This document shows positions 50,414 through 63,649 of a stretch of DNA of 64,000 nt, one piece after another. The notes beneath the pieces are model-generated. The model did no database searches and was not told where the DNA came from. It saw nothing but the letters and a program-made list of their open reading frames with translations. The stretch is from NCBI RefSeq assembly GCF_004126535.1, contig NZ_PPCV01000001.1:310001-374000 (forward strand). Direction: 5' to 3'. The translations under genes and the position numbers were made by a program. Origin of the DNA: Propioniciclava flava. GTDB lineage: Bacteria > Actinomycetota > Actinomycetes > Propionibacteriales > Propionibacteriaceae. Each line of letters begins with the position of its first letter. Positions within the stretch are counted from its first letter, which is position 1.

Positions 50414-51736
50414 TCAACGGTTGGCGCGCTTTTGCCGAGCCCGGACCTCGATGTTGATGGGGGTGCCCACGAACCCGAACTCCTCGCGCAGCCGACGCTC
50501 GACAAACCGCGTGTATTGCGGATCCAGGCCGCCGGTGGTGAAGAGCGCGAAGGTGGGCGGGCAGTTGTGCGCCTGCGTCCCGAACAGGATGCGCGGCTGC
50601 TTGCCGCCCCGCACCGGGTGCGGATGCGAGGCCGCCACCCGCCCCAGGAAGCTGTTGAGCTGCCCGGTAGTGATCCGCGTCTCCCAGCCCTCCAAGGCGG
50701 CGTCGATGGCCTTACGTAGCTTGTCGACGTTGCGGCCCGTCAGTGCAGAAATGTTGACGTGCGGCGCCCACGCGAACGCCTGCACGTCCCGCTCGACCTC
50801 ACGCTCCAGGTAGCGGCGACGCTCATCGTCGGTGAGATCCCACTTGTTGTAGGCCACCACCAGCGCCTTGCCCGACTCCTCGACCATCGTCAGCAGCTTC
50901 AGATCCTGGTCGGCGATCGACTCGGACGCATCAATAACCACGATGCACACCTGAGCCCGCTCGATAGCCTGCTGGGTGCGCAACGACGCGTAATACTCGT
51001 GCCCGGACGCCTCCTTGACGCGGCGGCGAATACCGGCGGTGTCGATGAACCGGTACACCTCACCGTCCAGTTCGACCAGTTCGTCAACCGGGTCGACGGT
51101 CGTGCCCGCCATGTCGTTGACGACCGACCGCTGACGCCCGGTGAGCTTGTTCAACAAGGAACTCTTACCGACGTTCGGCTTGCCGATAATCGCGACGCGC
51201 GTTGGGCCGCCCACCTCCTCGAACTGCTCGGCGGGCGCCTCAGGAAGCGCCTGCAGGATCGCGTCCAACAGGTCACCAGAGCCACGTCCGTGCAGTGCAG
51301 ACACCGCATACGGCTCGCCCAGCCCCAGATTCCACATGGCGGCGGCTTCGGATTCCAGGCGCGCGTCGTCCACCTTGTTGGCGGCCAGCACGACGGGCTT
51401 GCCGCTGCGCCGCAGGACCTTCACCACGGCCTCGTCCTCATCGGTGGTGCCCACGGTCGCATCCACGACGAACAACACGGCATCGGCAGCACCGATCGCC
51501 AGTTCGGCCTGGTCGGCGATCTGAGCCGCCATGCCTTTAGCGTCGCTGACCCAACCACCCGTATCGACGACGACGAAGTCGCGACCATTCCAGGTGGCGT
51601 CGTAGCTGACGCGGTCCCGCGTCACTCCTGGCATGTCCTGGACGACCGCCTCCCGGCGGCCCAGGATGCGGTTGACGAGTTGCGACTTGCCGACGTTGGG
51701 GCGTCCCACCACGGCAAGAACGGGTTTGGCGGTCAT
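50414..51736 (-). CDS. der: Ribosome-associated GTPase Der (EngA)
   Basis: 440 residues with the tandem G domains unique to Der: first [23 protein letters not shown]; second [25 protein letters not shown]; then the KH-like C-terminal domain ([20 protein letters not shown]). Essential for 50S ribosome assembly. Start overlaps the cmk stop by 4 bases, giving the order tyrA-cmk-der leftward. Confidence 0.96.
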   Translation of the reverse strand: MTAKPVLAVVGRPNVGKSQLVNRILGRREAVVQDMPGVTRDRVSYDATWNGRDFVVVDTGGWVSDAKGMAAQIADQAELAIGAADAVLFVVDATVGTTDEDEAVVKVLRRSGKPVVLAANKVDDARLESEAAAMWNLGLGEPYAVSALHGRGSGDLLDAILQALPEAPAEQFEEVGGPTRVAIIGKPNVGKSSLLNKLTGRQRSVVNDMAGTTVDPVDELVELDGEVYRFIDTAGIRRRVKEASGHEYYASLRTQQAIERAQVCIVVIDASESIADQDLKLLTMVEESGKALVVAYNKWDLTDDERRRYLEREVERDVQAFAWAPHVNISALTGRNVDKLRKAIDAALEGWETRITTGQLNSFLGRVAASHPHPVRGGKQPRILFGTQAHNCPPTFALFTTGGLDPQYTRFVERRLREEFGFVGTPINIEVRARQKRANR

Positions 51737-52398
51737 GAGATCTCCTTCGCGAGGGCGACGACGGCAAGGACGACCTCGTCGAGACTCAGATGGGTGGTAT
51801 CAAGCAGATGGACGCCGTCAGCGGCGTGAGTGAAGTCCACCAAGGTGGAATCGTCGGCGTCGCGACGCAGCACCTGATCGCGGAGTTGTTCCCCGCTCAC
51901 CCGGCCGCCCAGTTCCCCACCGCGCCGCTCCAGGCGCGCTTGCGGGGACGCCGTCAGCAAGATGCGCACGGGGGCGTCCGGGTAGATGACTGTGGTGACA
52001 TCGCGGCCCTCAGCCACGCAGCCGCGAGGATCACGATCCATGAGGATGCGCTGACGCCGTACCAAGTCGGCACGGCACTCGGGCACGGTGGAGACCGCCG
52101 ACACGTGCTGGGCGACGCGGGGCTCACGAATCTCGTCGGTGACGTCGCGCCCGTTGACGCGTACCCACCGATCGTCGGGATCCAAGGAGATATCGATGTC
52201 CGCGCCTGTGGTGGCTGCGATCACCTGCTCCACGTCGCTGGGGTCGACGCCCGCGTCCAAGAACGCGACCGCAACCGCGCGATACATGGCCCCCGTGTCC
52301 AAGTAGGACAGGCCCAGCGCACGAGCCACCGCACGAGCCGTCGACGACTTTCCGGACCCGCTGGGTCCGTCGATAGCGATCACTTGGCGGTGCGGCAC
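51733..52398 (-). CDS. cmk: Cytidylate kinase
   Basis: 221 residues: P-loop [28 protein letters not shown], the CMP-binding and lid regions ([40 protein letters not shown]). Phosphorylates CMP/dCMP. Lies between tyrA and der, a conserved actinobacterial cluster. Confidence 0.96.
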   Translation of the reverse strand: MPHRQVIAIDGPSGSGKSSTARAVARALGLSYLDTGAMYRAVAVAFLDAGVDPSDVEQVIAATTGADIDISLDPDDRWVRVNGRDVTDEIREPRVAQHVSAVSTVPECRADLVRRQRILMDRDPRGCVAEGRDVTTVIYPDAPVRILLTASPQARLERRGGELGGRVSGEQLRDQVLRRDADDSTLVDFTHAADGVHLLDTTHLSLDEVVLAVVALAKEIS

Positions 52399-52448
52399 CC
52401 GCTCATCCTAGTGGAGGCCCGCCGCTCGCCCGCCCGTCGCCGGGTGCC

Positions 52449-53516
52449 CTAGGTGCGGACCGTCCAGCCGCGGTCGGTCATGGCCGTGGCCAGCACCCCG
52501 GACGCCGCGGGCTCCACGTGCACACCCAGCATGCCCACCGGACGACCCGGATCGTGCTCGATGGTGATGTCCTCCACGTTGACCCCGGCCGTCTCGATGT
52601 CGGTGAACAGCCTGGCCAGCGCGCCGGGGGCGTCCGGAATCTCGATGACGACCTCCGCCCAGGCGCTCGGGGCGCTGCCATGCTTACCAGGCAACGCCTG
52701 CGTGCCGCGGCGTCCGCGAGCCAAGAACGCCTCGACGGCGTCCGGGTCGTCCAAGACGGCGATCAGCTTTCCCAGGTCCTCATGCAGTTCTTCCAACTCG
52801 ACCCGCAGCGCGCCGCTGTTGGCCGCGATGATCTGTCGCCACAACTTCGGATCCCCGGCGGCGATGCGCGTCACATCACGCAACCCCTGGCCCGCGAGTT
52901 GGAGGTGCTCGGCGGGAACGTCGAGCAACCCGCCGGCGACCAAAGCGCTCATGAGCTGAGGGATGTGGCTGACTTGCCCGACGGCCTCATCGTGATGCTG
53001 GGCCGCCATCGTGACCAGCCTTGCCCCACACATTTCGGCCAGGCGGCGCACCACGAGCACCGACTGCGCGGCGGAGGTGTCGTGCGGCGTGATCACCCAC
53101 GTGCGATCCACGAACAGATCAGGCGACGCGGTCAGCGGACCGTCCTTCTGTGAGCCCGCCATCGGGTGGGAGCCGCAGTACCGCGCCAAATCAACCCCGG
53201 TGGCGCGCAATTGGGCGAGCACCACGCCCTTGACCGACCCGACATCGGTGACGGTCGCGTTCGGGTACGTGTCCAGTGCTTCAGCGATAACTGCGGCGAG
53301 CGCGCCCGGGGGAACCGCGACGACGACAAGCTGATAGGCGGCCGGATCCAAGGAGGTCAGCGTTCCCGCACCGCGGGACGCGGCCACCACCGCATGGCTG
53401 TAACGCGCATCCTGCAGATGCACCTCGACACCCGCGCGCGTCATGGCCTGAGCCACCGACGCACCCACGAGGCCCGTCCCCATCACCAGGGCGGGGCTCA
53501 ACGAAACTTGGATCAC
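52449..53516 (-). CDS. tyrA: Prephenate dehydrogenase with ACT domain
   Basis: About 355 residues. N-terminal Rossmann ALVMGTGLVGASVAQAM, substrate-binding GSHPMAGSQKDG, the middle helical dimerisation domain, and a C-terminal ACT domain (VVIEIPDAPGALARLFTDIE, GVNVEDITIEH) for tyrosine feedback. Catalyses oxidative decarboxylation of prephenate in tyrosine synthesis. Start GTG 53516 is preferred on length; GTG 53540 is also open and neither has a clear ribosome site. Confidence 0.93.
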   Translation of the reverse strand: MIQVSLSPALVMGTGLVGASVAQAMTRAGVEVHLQDARYSHAVVAASRGAGTLTSLDPAAYQLVVVAVPPGALAAVIAEALDTYPNATVTDVGSVKGVVLAQLRATGVDLARYCGSHPMAGSQKDGPLTASPDLFVDRTWVITPHDTSAAQSVLVVRRLAEMCGARLVTMAAQHHDEAVGQVSHIPQLMSALVAGGLLDVPAEHLQLAGQGLRDVTRIAAGDPKLWRQIIAANSGALRVELEELHEDLGKLIAVLDDPDAVEAFLARGRRGTQALPGKHGSAPSAWAEVVIEIPDAPGALARLFTDIETAGVNVEDITIEHDPGRPVGMLGVHVEPAASGVLATAMTDRGWTVRT

Positions 53517-53649
53517 TGGCCACACTTTAGCGACGCGCACGCGTCCAGCCGTCCCACGCCCATGGCACGCACCCGTGCGCGCTGCGTCCGACTCGCTCCA
53601 GGAGGGCTAGGCTCGCCAAGACCACCGCACTCAAGCAGAGGAGACCCGG

Positions 53650-54018
53650 GTGAACCGCGCCATGTCCATCGTGATCGACATTGTCTTGGTGGTGGTGTTC
53701 GCCGCGCTGGGACGCGCGAGCCACACCGAGGCACTCGACGTGGCGGGCATCAGCCGCACCGCCCTCCCCTTCGTGGCCGGGACGCTCATCGCCTGGATCG
53801 CGTTGACGCTACGCAAGTCATCCGGCTCGTCGCTCCCCGCGGGGGCCTTCGTGTGGGCCCTCACGTTGATCGGGGGCATGCTGTTTCGCGTCCTGCTGGG
53901 TGACGGAACTGCCGTGGCCTTCATCATCGTGGCTGCCGTCACGTTGGCGTTGTTCCTGCTGGGATGGCGCCTGATCCTGTGGCTGGTCCAGCGCCGCACT
54001 TCAGCAACACAGCGCTAA
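53650..54018 (+). CDS. DUF3054 family membrane protein
   Basis: 122 residues with four transmembrane segments: IVIDIVLVVVFAALGRASH, ALPFVAGTLIAWIAL, GAFVWALTLIGGMLFRVLL and a last one ending in LLGWRLILWLV. GTG start after GAGGAGA. The D-x-x-L-V-x-x-F-A-x-x-G-R-x-S-H start is characteristic. Function unknown. Divergent from tyrA. Confidence 0.87.
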   Translation: MNRAMSIVIDIVLVVVFAALGRASHTEALDVAGISRTALPFVAGTLIAWIALTLRKSSGSSLPAGAFVWALTLIGGMLFRVLLGDGTAVAFIIVAAVTLALFLLGWRLILWLVQRRTSATQR

Positions 54019-54062
54019 GTGCGCCCCGCCCAGGGGTGCACTCGGCGGGGCGTCAGAGGGGT

Positions 54063-54542
54063 TCAGGGCGCGGCAACGACTTCCCGCGCGTGCGCGACGC
54101 CCTCATGTTCAGCCTCAAGGTGGACGATGTGGAGTTGAAGACGAGGATCCAACGAGGAGCCGCCCAGTTCGACGATGCGGTCACCGACATGCCACTCAAA
54201 CCAGGGGAAACCCGCGCCCTCGCGGCGCGAGACGGGGCCGAGTCGCTGCGTCAGCGCCTGCACCAGAGCATCGCGCGCCTCCGACGTGCCCACGCCGCCC
54301 CACAGGTACCACCCCACCCCCCGCAGTGGCGCATCGGGAACATCCCCCTCACGCGACCAGCAGATTTCGGCGTCCCCCCAGCCGAGAATGCCGCCACCCC
54401 ACTGCGACCAGGACCCCACGGCCCGAGTCGGACTCATGCCCAACTCCTCAAACCAGGCGTGGCGCTGAACCTCCCCTTGAGGCCAGGCTTCGGTCACCAC
54501 ACGCACGGCGAGGTCGATGATTTCCTGCGGGTCGGGTTCCAC
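54063..54542 (-). CDS. Hypothetical protein
   Basis: 159 residues, GTG start. Trp-rich body: AWPQGEVQRHAWFEELG, SWSQWGGGILGWGDAEICW, GVGWYLWGGVGTSEARDALV, FPWFEWHVGDRIVEL. No signal peptide or membrane segment. I do not recognise the family. Good codon bias and a clear boundary to both neighbours argue that it is real. Confidence 0.65.
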   Translation of the reverse strand: MEPDPQEIIDLAVRVVTEAWPQGEVQRHAWFEELGMSPTRAVGSWSQWGGGILGWGDAEICWSREGDVPDAPLRGVGWYLWGGVGTSEARDALVQALTQRLGPVSRREGAGFPWFEWHVGDRIVELGGSSLDPRLQLHIVHLEAEHEGVAHAREVVAAP

Positions 54543-54667
54543 AACGTCGCAAGATACCTCGCTAGTTGATGGGGAAACAGTCCCCTGAAGAGGGACTCAT
54601 TTGCCAACCTGACGAGGGGTTTCGCGCTCGGGACTCGTGACGAAGGCAGACATGCCAAGCTGAGAGC

Positions 54668-55387
54668 ATGTTCGTCGCGACGTATGGTCGGCCGACAGCA
54701 CCCGCCGTCCTGCTGCTCCATGGGGCGGGTATCGCCGGGTGGATGTGGGCGCCCGTCGTCGCTACCCTCGCGACCCGCTGCCACGTCATCGTCCCGGATC
54801 TTCTTGGTCACGGCGCCAGCGCCCACGAACCCTTCACCGGGCTGGATGACACTGTCGAGGAGCTCGCCGCGCTTCTGCCTGGCGCCACGGACGTCGTCGG
54901 ATTCTCATGGGGCGGCCAGGTCGCCTTGTCACTCGCCGCCAAGCACCCGGCTCAGGCCCGCTCGGTGAGCGTCATCAGTTCACTCGTCCGACCGTTGCGA
55001 GGCGCCGCGCTCCTAGACCCCCTCGTCAAAGCGACACTCCCCCTGGCTCGGCAGCGCTGGTTCGCGCACCTTCAAGGGGTCAGCATGGGCGTCCCCACAT
55101 CCATGATGCAGGACTACATCGAGAGTTCCCTCACCGTCGATCCCAGCGCGCTGACGGGCGTCCTGGCGGCCAACAACCGCTACGCTCTCCCCGAGACGTG
55201 GTCGGACTACCGGGGGCGGGTCATGGTGGCCTACGGCAGTGCCGAACCACGGAGCGTGCGGACCTCCAGCACCGCGCTGCACCTCAGCGCACCACAGTCA
55301 CAACTGGTTGAGGTGCTCGGCGCCCACCACGACATCCCGTTCCGGATCCCCGAGTGGCTCGCCGACCGGATTCATTCCCCAGCCTGA
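54668..55387 (+). CDS. Alpha/beta hydrolase
   Basis: 239 residues: oxyanion HGAGIAGWMWAPVV, PDLLGHGAS, nucleophile VVGFSWGGQVALSL, and a late His in GAHHDIPF. Start ATG 54668, no strong ribosome site. Its 3' end overlaps that of trmI by 16 bases, convergent. Substrate unknown. Confidence 0.85.
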   Translation: MFVATYGRPTAPAVLLLHGAGIAGWMWAPVVATLATRCHVIVPDLLGHGASAHEPFTGLDDTVEELAALLPGATDVVGFSWGGQVALSLAAKHPAQARSVSVISSLVRPLRGAALLDPLVKATLPLARQRWFAHLQGVSMGVPTSMMQDYIESSLTVDPSALTGVLAANNRYALPETWSDYRGRVMVAYGSAEPRSVRTSSTALHLSAPQSQLVEVLGAHHDIPFRIPEWLADRIHSPA

Positions 55388-56292
55388 GCCGCCTGCTCGG
55401 CGGTCTGCACCCACGGTGGGCGAGGCCCGTGATAGTCGATCCCGTACGCGCCAGGGGCCGGACGCCGCCGCTTGCGGGGCGCCACCGCACCGGGAGCCAG
55501 CCGCCTGACGAACAGCAAAAAGCCGGTGTGCCCGCTTGTGGAATGCCCTGGGCGAATCGCGAGCCCCTCCGCGTGCCAGTCGCGCGCGGTGTACTCGCGC
55601 ATCACCGGCTCAGTGAACCCGCCATGCGTGCGTAGCATGTCGGCGGTGCGACCCAACTGCGTCGTGGTGGCGACGTAGCAGCACAACACCCCACCTGGCA
55701 CCAGCCGCTGTGCGACGGCGTCCACGCAATCCCAGGGCGCCAGCATGTCCAAGATGACACGGTCGACCTCTTCGGGGCCGATCGCTTCGGCCAGATCACC
55801 CAGCCGCACCTGCCACCCGGCAGGTTCCTCCCCGTAGAAGGCGCGGACGTTGCGCCGCGCCACATCGGCGAACTCCGAACGCCGCTCGTAGCTGAACAAC
55901 TGCCCCGTGGGGCCGATCGCACGCAGCAAGGCAATCGAGAGAGCCCCCGACCCCACACCCGCCTCAAGGACGCGGGCACCCGGGAAGATGTCGGCCTGCA
56001 TCAGGATCTGCGCGGCGTCCTTGGGGTAGATCACCGCCGCTTCGCGCGGCATCGACACCATGATGTCGTGCATCAAGGGGCGAAACACCAAGAACTGGTC
56101 GCCCCCCACCGACGTGGCGACTGCCCCCTCCGGTCCGCCGATCAGGTCGTCGTGCCGGATCCCACCCTTGGTGGTGTGGAACATGCCCCCAGCGCGAAGC
56201 ACGACCGAATGGCGGCGTCCCTTCGCGTCGCTGAAGGTGACCCGCTCGCCTTCACGCAGGGGTCCGGTCGAGATGGGTGAGGTAGCGGTCAC
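55372..56292 (-). CDS. trmI: tRNA (adenine-N1)-methyltransferase TrmI
   Basis: 306 residues. An N-terminal small beta domain (TGPLREGERVTFSDAKGRRH) is followed by the Rossmann methyltransferase: motif I VLEAGVGSGALSIALLRAIG, YERRSEFADVA, VILDMLAPWD, CCYVATTTQL. Makes m1A58 in tRNA as a tetramer. In most actinobacteria it neighbours proteasome genes; here it follows a lipoprotein gene. GTG 56292 overlaps the preceding stop as GTGA; a start at 56307 is less likely. Confidence 0.92.
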   Translation of the reverse strand: MTATSPISTGPLREGERVTFSDAKGRRHSVVLRAGGMFHTTKGGIRHDDLIGGPEGAVATSVGGDQFLVFRPLMHDIMVSMPREAAVIYPKDAAQILMQADIFPGARVLEAGVGSGALSIALLRAIGPTGQLFSYERRSEFADVARRNVRAFYGEEPAGWQVRLGDLAEAIGPEEVDRVILDMLAPWDCVDAVAQRLVPGGVLCCYVATTTQLGRTADMLRTHGGFTEPVMREYTARDWHAEGLAIRPGHSTSGHTGFLLFVRRLAPGAVAPRKRRRPAPGAYGIDYHGPRPPWVQTAEQAAQAGE

Positions 56293-57767
56293 GCGCGCAG
56301 GCTCCAAAGTCCGAGTTGCCAGGCAGGCCCAAACGGCTGCCCCTGAAGGGTGACGCCGGGGCCGAGCAGCATGGTCTCGGCGGCCAGCGACTGCGGCAAG
56401 ACGGTGAGGTCCGCCGCGGCTTGTTGTTGAATCTCCGCGAGCAGGGCCAGCCTGGTCGCCGCATCTGAGGTGGAACGGGCGTTGCGGACCAGGTCAGCCA
56501 CCTTCGCTTGGGATCCCGGCAGCGGGTCGTCGACGTAGGGCTGAAGCCAGCCCAACGCGGTGTTCACCCAGGCGGGCCGGTCCGTGAGGATCAGATCGGC
56601 ATTCATGTTGTCGGGCTGCAGCAGAACAGAAACCCCGGCACTCTCCTCCAGCCGGTCACGCAGAAGGCCCGCAAGGTCACGCTCCCCCGGCGCCGCGGAG
56701 GTGAAACCGAGCGTCAGGCGTAGCCGCTGGGCGCCGATGTCGGGGATCTGAGCGGTTCCCCCGGCCGGGAACGAAGCGACCGATCCGGTCACCTGGGGCG
56801 GGATGATCGATGCCGCGCTGCGGTCTGCTTGCAGCGCCGCCGCCACGGCGGCACGCACCTCGCTGTTGTCCCGGTAGGGGGCCGCAGGGTTGACGATGAC
56901 GCGCTGCAACCGCACCTGCGGGAGCGGCACCTTGGTGAAGCCGGAGCGCGTCACTCCGCCGCCCTCGGCCATCTCCGCAGACAACCGTTCCAGGGCGGCC
57001 GCATTGAGGCTGCGCCACACCACATCCGTCGTGCCCGCGGTCACGCTCTTCTCGGCGGCGGCACTGTCGGGTGCGAACGCAAGTTTGATCTCGTCCAGCA
57101 CCCCCGTGAGTGCACCCTTGTAGCGCGGGAACCGCTCAAAGACGAGGTGATCGGACGCCGTCGTGACAAGCGCGTAGGGGCCCGATCCGACTGCCTGGGC
57201 GTCATTGGGCCGCACGGCGTCGGGATCGTAGATTTCCTCGTCGACGATGCTCGCGGCCGGGGTCGCCAGCGCGTACCCGAACTGGGTGTCGGCGTACTTC
57301 AGATCGAACCGGACGGTGTGGTCGTCGACCACCTCCACCCGCTCCAGGCTGTCGAAGAGCTGGATCGAACTGCTGGGCACGTTGAGCCGGTAGGCGCGCT
57401 CGATACTGAACTTCACATCGGACGCCGTCAAGGCGTGCCCGTTCTGGAAGGTCAACCCCACCGGAAGCTGGCACTCATAGCTCGTCGCGGACGTGTAGAG
57501 GCAGTCGGTGGCCAGGTCGGGTTTCAAGTCCGCCTGGTCGGGATGGACGACCATGAGCCGGCTGAACGTGTTGAGCGCGACGATCGCGTCGGCGGACGTC
57601 GTTGCGGCTGCCGGATCGTAGGTGCCCGGCACCTCCGTGGTGGTGACGGTGAAGGGGCGCTTGACCGACGGCGTCGGGCTGGGCGGCCCCGGATCCGCAG
57701 GGGCCCCGGTGCAACCCGCGAGCGTGAGTGCCAGAACCGATGCGACCGCTATCCAGGCCTTATGCAT
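56289..57767 (-). CDS. Substrate-binding lipoprotein, ABC family 5 (peptide/nickel type)
   Basis: 492 residues with a lipoprotein signal peptide (hydrophobic VASVLALTLAGC, lipid Cys19) and a family-5 solute-binding domain: TYDPAAATTSADAIVALNTF, QLPVGLTFQNGHALTASDVK and FSIERAYR. It would bind peptides or similar solutes outside the membrane. No permease or ATPase genes adjoin it, so the transporter is elsewhere or the protein has another role. Coupled to HAD and trmI genes by overlaps. Confidence 0.88.
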   Translation of the reverse strand: MHKAWIAVASVLALTLAGCTGAPADPGPPSPTPSVKRPFTVTTTEVPGTYDPAAATTSADAIVALNTFSRLMVVHPDQADLKPDLATDCLYTSATSYECQLPVGLTFQNGHALTASDVKFSIERAYRLNVPSSSIQLFDSLERVEVVDDHTVRFDLKYADTQFGYALATPAASIVDEEIYDPDAVRPNDAQAVGSGPYALVTTASDHLVFERFPRYKGALTGVLDEIKLAFAPDSAAAEKSVTAGTTDVVWRSLNAAALERLSAEMAEGGGVTRSGFTKVPLPQVRLQRVIVNPAAPYRDNSEVRAAVAAALQADRSAASIIPPQVTGSVASFPAGGTAQIPDIGAQRLRLTLGFTSAAPGERDLAGLLRDRLEESAGVSVLLQPDNMNADLILTDRPAWVNTALGWLQPYVDDPLPGSQAKVADLVRNARSTSDAATRLALLAEIQQQAAADLTVLPQSLAAETMLLGPGVTLQGQPFGPAWQLGLWSLRA

Positions 57768-58477
57768 GCCTCGCCTCCCGCCACAGTTTCGTCACAGACT
57801 CCCAGGTGAGCCCTTCCAGCGTCGGGATCAGTATCCGCCGCGGTCCGGGCTGGATGTCTTGCTCGAACGGAATCCCCAGCGTCGGCATCCCTGCGTTCTG
57901 TGCCGACAACGTTCCAGGAATCGAGTCCTCCAGCACGAGGCAGTCCAGCGGTGCGACGCCCAACGCTGACGCCGCGCTCAGGTATGGTTCGGGGTCCGGT
58001 TTGCCGCGAGTCACCTGATCCCCGCCGATGATGACGGCGAACGACCCCTCAGGCAGTGTGTCAACGACCTGCCGCAGCACCGAGGTGAACGACATGGACA
58101 CCAGGGCGCACGGGACGCCGACCCGACGTGCGGTCGCGAGGAGATCAGCCGCCCCCGGCCTTAGTGCGACGCCGGAGGCCACCATGTCGTCCAACGCGTA
58201 CGCGTTGAGGATCTCGGCATAGTGGTCCGCGTCGAGATCCTCGCGCCCGGCGATCCTCAGGAGCGTGCGTGCGCTGTCAGCCAGGGCCAGGCCGACGAGG
58301 CTGCGAGCCGTCGCCTCATCGATCGGTGGACCGCCCAGTTCGGCGACCAGTCGTGACTCTGCTGCATGCCACGACGGCTCGGAGTCGACGAGCGTCCCGT
58401 CGAAATCCCACAACAGCGCGGCAGGACCCCGCACGGTGGCGGCCGGCCCCGAGGGGGTCACAGCGTCGCGATCGTCC

Positions 58478-58488
<11 letters not shown>
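57760..58488 (-). CDS. HAD superfamily hydrolase, subfamily IA
   Basis: 242 residues: motif I LLWDFDGTLVDSEPSWH (nucleophile Asp), motif II VSMSF, motif III GKPDPEPYL, motif IV LVLEDSIPGTLSAQNAG. A helical cap lies between residues 45 and 115. Probable sugar-phosphate phosphatase. Overlaps metH by 11 bp and the lipoprotein gene by 8 bp in a tight leftward run. Confidence 0.9.
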
Positions 58489-61963
<3,475 letters not shown>

Positions 61964-62034
61964 CCCGCAAGGATAGGTGATGCGCCTGCAGTGGCTGGCG
62001 ACTGCCCGGCGGGCGGGCCAGCGGAGGGGTCGGG

Positions 62035-62820
62035 TCAGCGTTCGCGACGCCGCAGGTACCGCTCGAACTGCTGAGCGATCTCCTCGCCCGTGGCCTCGGC
62101 CGTGTCATAGCGGGATTCGAGCTCGCGCACATACGCCATGATGTCGTCGTCGTCGGCCACCAACTCGTCGACGCGTTCCTCCCACACGGCGGCCGCGTCG
62201 AGAAGGTCACCCCGTTCAATGCTCTCTCCCAGGAACTCCTCCAGCCTGCTCAGCAGGGCGAGGGTGGCCTTCGGGTTCGGCGGGTCAGAAACATAGTGCG
62301 GCACCGAGGCCCACAGCGACGTCACATTGAACCCCGCGTCGGCGCACGCCGAGGCGAGCACCCCGACGATCCCCGTCGGACCGGTGTAGTCCGTGCCGTC
62401 CTCGGACACAGGAACCGTCCGGCTGTGGGGGGCATCGGCGAGCATGGCGCCCATCGCGATGATGCGCTCCGGCTTGATCGAGCGAAACGCCGAAACCAGC
62501 GCCGCGCAGAAGGCGCGCCAGCGAAAGCTCGGCTCCGGGCCGTTGACCAAGACCACGTCACGCTCGCTCAAGTGAGCGACCAGCACCTCGGTGGTCGCCC
62601 ATTGGACGGTGCGTTCACCGTTGCCTTCGCGCACCAAGACGGGACGATTCTCGATCAGGTCGTAGTAGTCGTCGGCGTCCAAGGCGAAGGCATAGTCGGT
62701 GTCGCACACCTCGCTGAGGTGATCGATCACACCCGTGGCGGCGTCACCTGCGTCGTTCCATCCACTGAACGTGAACACGACGACAGGATGCCGAAGATCG
62801 GTGAGACGGACAGCAGCCAT
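62035..62820 (-). CDS. PAC2 family protein
   Basis: 261 residues, start ATG 62820 (MAAVRLTDLRHPVVVFTFSG). WNDAGDAATGVIDHLSE and MLADAPHSRTVPV are PAC2-type motifs; the C-terminal ~60 residues are an acidic helical tail. PAC2 proteins resemble proteasome-assembly chaperones, and the actinobacterial role is unknown. The longer upstream frame overlaps the acyltransferase gene and is rejected. Confidence 0.88.
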   Translation of the reverse strand: MAAVRLTDLRHPVVVFTFSGWNDAGDAATGVIDHLSEVCDTDYAFALDADDYYDLIENRPVLVREGNGERTVQWATTEVLVAHLSERDVVLVNGPEPSFRWRAFCAALVSAFRSIKPERIIAMGAMLADAPHSRTVPVSEDGTDYTGPTGIVGVLASACADAGFNVTSLWASVPHYVSDPPNPKATLALLSRLEEFLGESIERGDLLDAAAVWEERVDELVADDDDIMAYVRELESRYDTAEATGEEIAQQFERYLRRRER

Positions 62821-62872
62821 GCCCGCGAGTCTAGCCAGCCGTCCCGAGCCCCCCACCGCCCACGAGGGCGGC

Positions 62873-63649
62873 TCAGACGGCACGGGGAACGCGGGCGTGC
62901 AGCTTGTCGTCCCACACGTCCGCGGGCGCCGCCTCCCCTCGCAACTGCTCCACCAACGCCGTGACGGCGGCCATGATCCGATCGGTCGCCACGCGGAGAA
63001 CCTCGGGGTCGTTGCTGCGGTCATAGAGGTCGGACAGATCCACCGGTGGCCCACTCAACACGGCGATGGTGCGCTTGGGGCGTAACCGGGGGAACCGCAG
63101 CTTGCGCCCCGGCATGATCTCGTGCGTGCCCCAGTGCGCCACAGGAATGACAGGAACCCGCGTCGCCAACGCCATCCGTGCCACACCGGTGCGTCCGCGC
63201 TGAGGCCACAGATCGGGATCATGGGTGCGGCCACCCTCGGGATAGATCGCGACGACCTCCCCTGCGGCCAACGCAGCCATCGCGGGCACCAGCGCATCCT
63301 TGGCGCGGTCGGTGCCCCGCTCGATCGGGATTTGCTTGCACAACCGCGCCAGCCTTCCCAGGCCTGGGATGCGCCACAGTTCGGCCTTGCCCATGTAGCG
63401 GGGCCAGCGCCCCGACCAGATGAGGTAGCGACCCACGACCGGGACGTCGAGGTAACTGACGTGATTCGACACGATGAGCGCACCCCCGGTCGCAGGCAGC
63501 GACGCGGCATCGTCCCACTCCTCGTGCGAGATCGCGCGCATCAGGGCACCCGCGAACCGGGCAAGCCTGCCGTACGCCGGATGCTCCCCCGGTGGCGGCG
63601 GCGTACGGAGTGGCTCCGCGCTGCGCCCGCGAGCCGTCAGTGCCGACAT
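62873..63649 (-). CDS. 1-acyl-sn-glycerol-3-phosphate acyltransferase-like
   Basis: 258 residues of the PlsC family: motif [14 protein letters not shown] (NHxxxxD), motif II around [14 protein letters not shown], motif [18 protein letters not shown], motif [13 protein letters not shown]. Adds an acyl chain to lysophosphatidate or a related lipid. Overlaps the 3' end of rpe by 13 bp. Confidence 0.9.
   Translation of the reverse strand: MSALTARGRSAEPLRTPPPPGEHPAYGRLARFAGALMRAISHEEWDDAASLPATGGALIVSNHVSYLDVPVVGRYLIWSGRWPRYMGKAELWRIPGLGRLARLCKQIPIERGTDRAKDALVPAMAALAAGEVVAIYPEGGRTHDPDLWPQRGRTGVARMALATRVPVIPVAHWGTHEIMPGRKLRFPRLRPKRTIAVLSGPPVDLSDLYDRSNDPEVLRVATDRIMAAVTALVEQLRGEAAPADVWDDKLHARVPRAV

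Noticed and set aside
49437-50813. A 458-codon plus-strand frame opposite the aldolase-like and der genes
   Set aside because: Antisense to enzymes with full catalytic motifs.
61964-62034. Possible cobalamin riboswitch ahead of metH
   Set aside because: The gap is 71 bp, too short for the B12 aptamer, and no B12-box sequence is seen.
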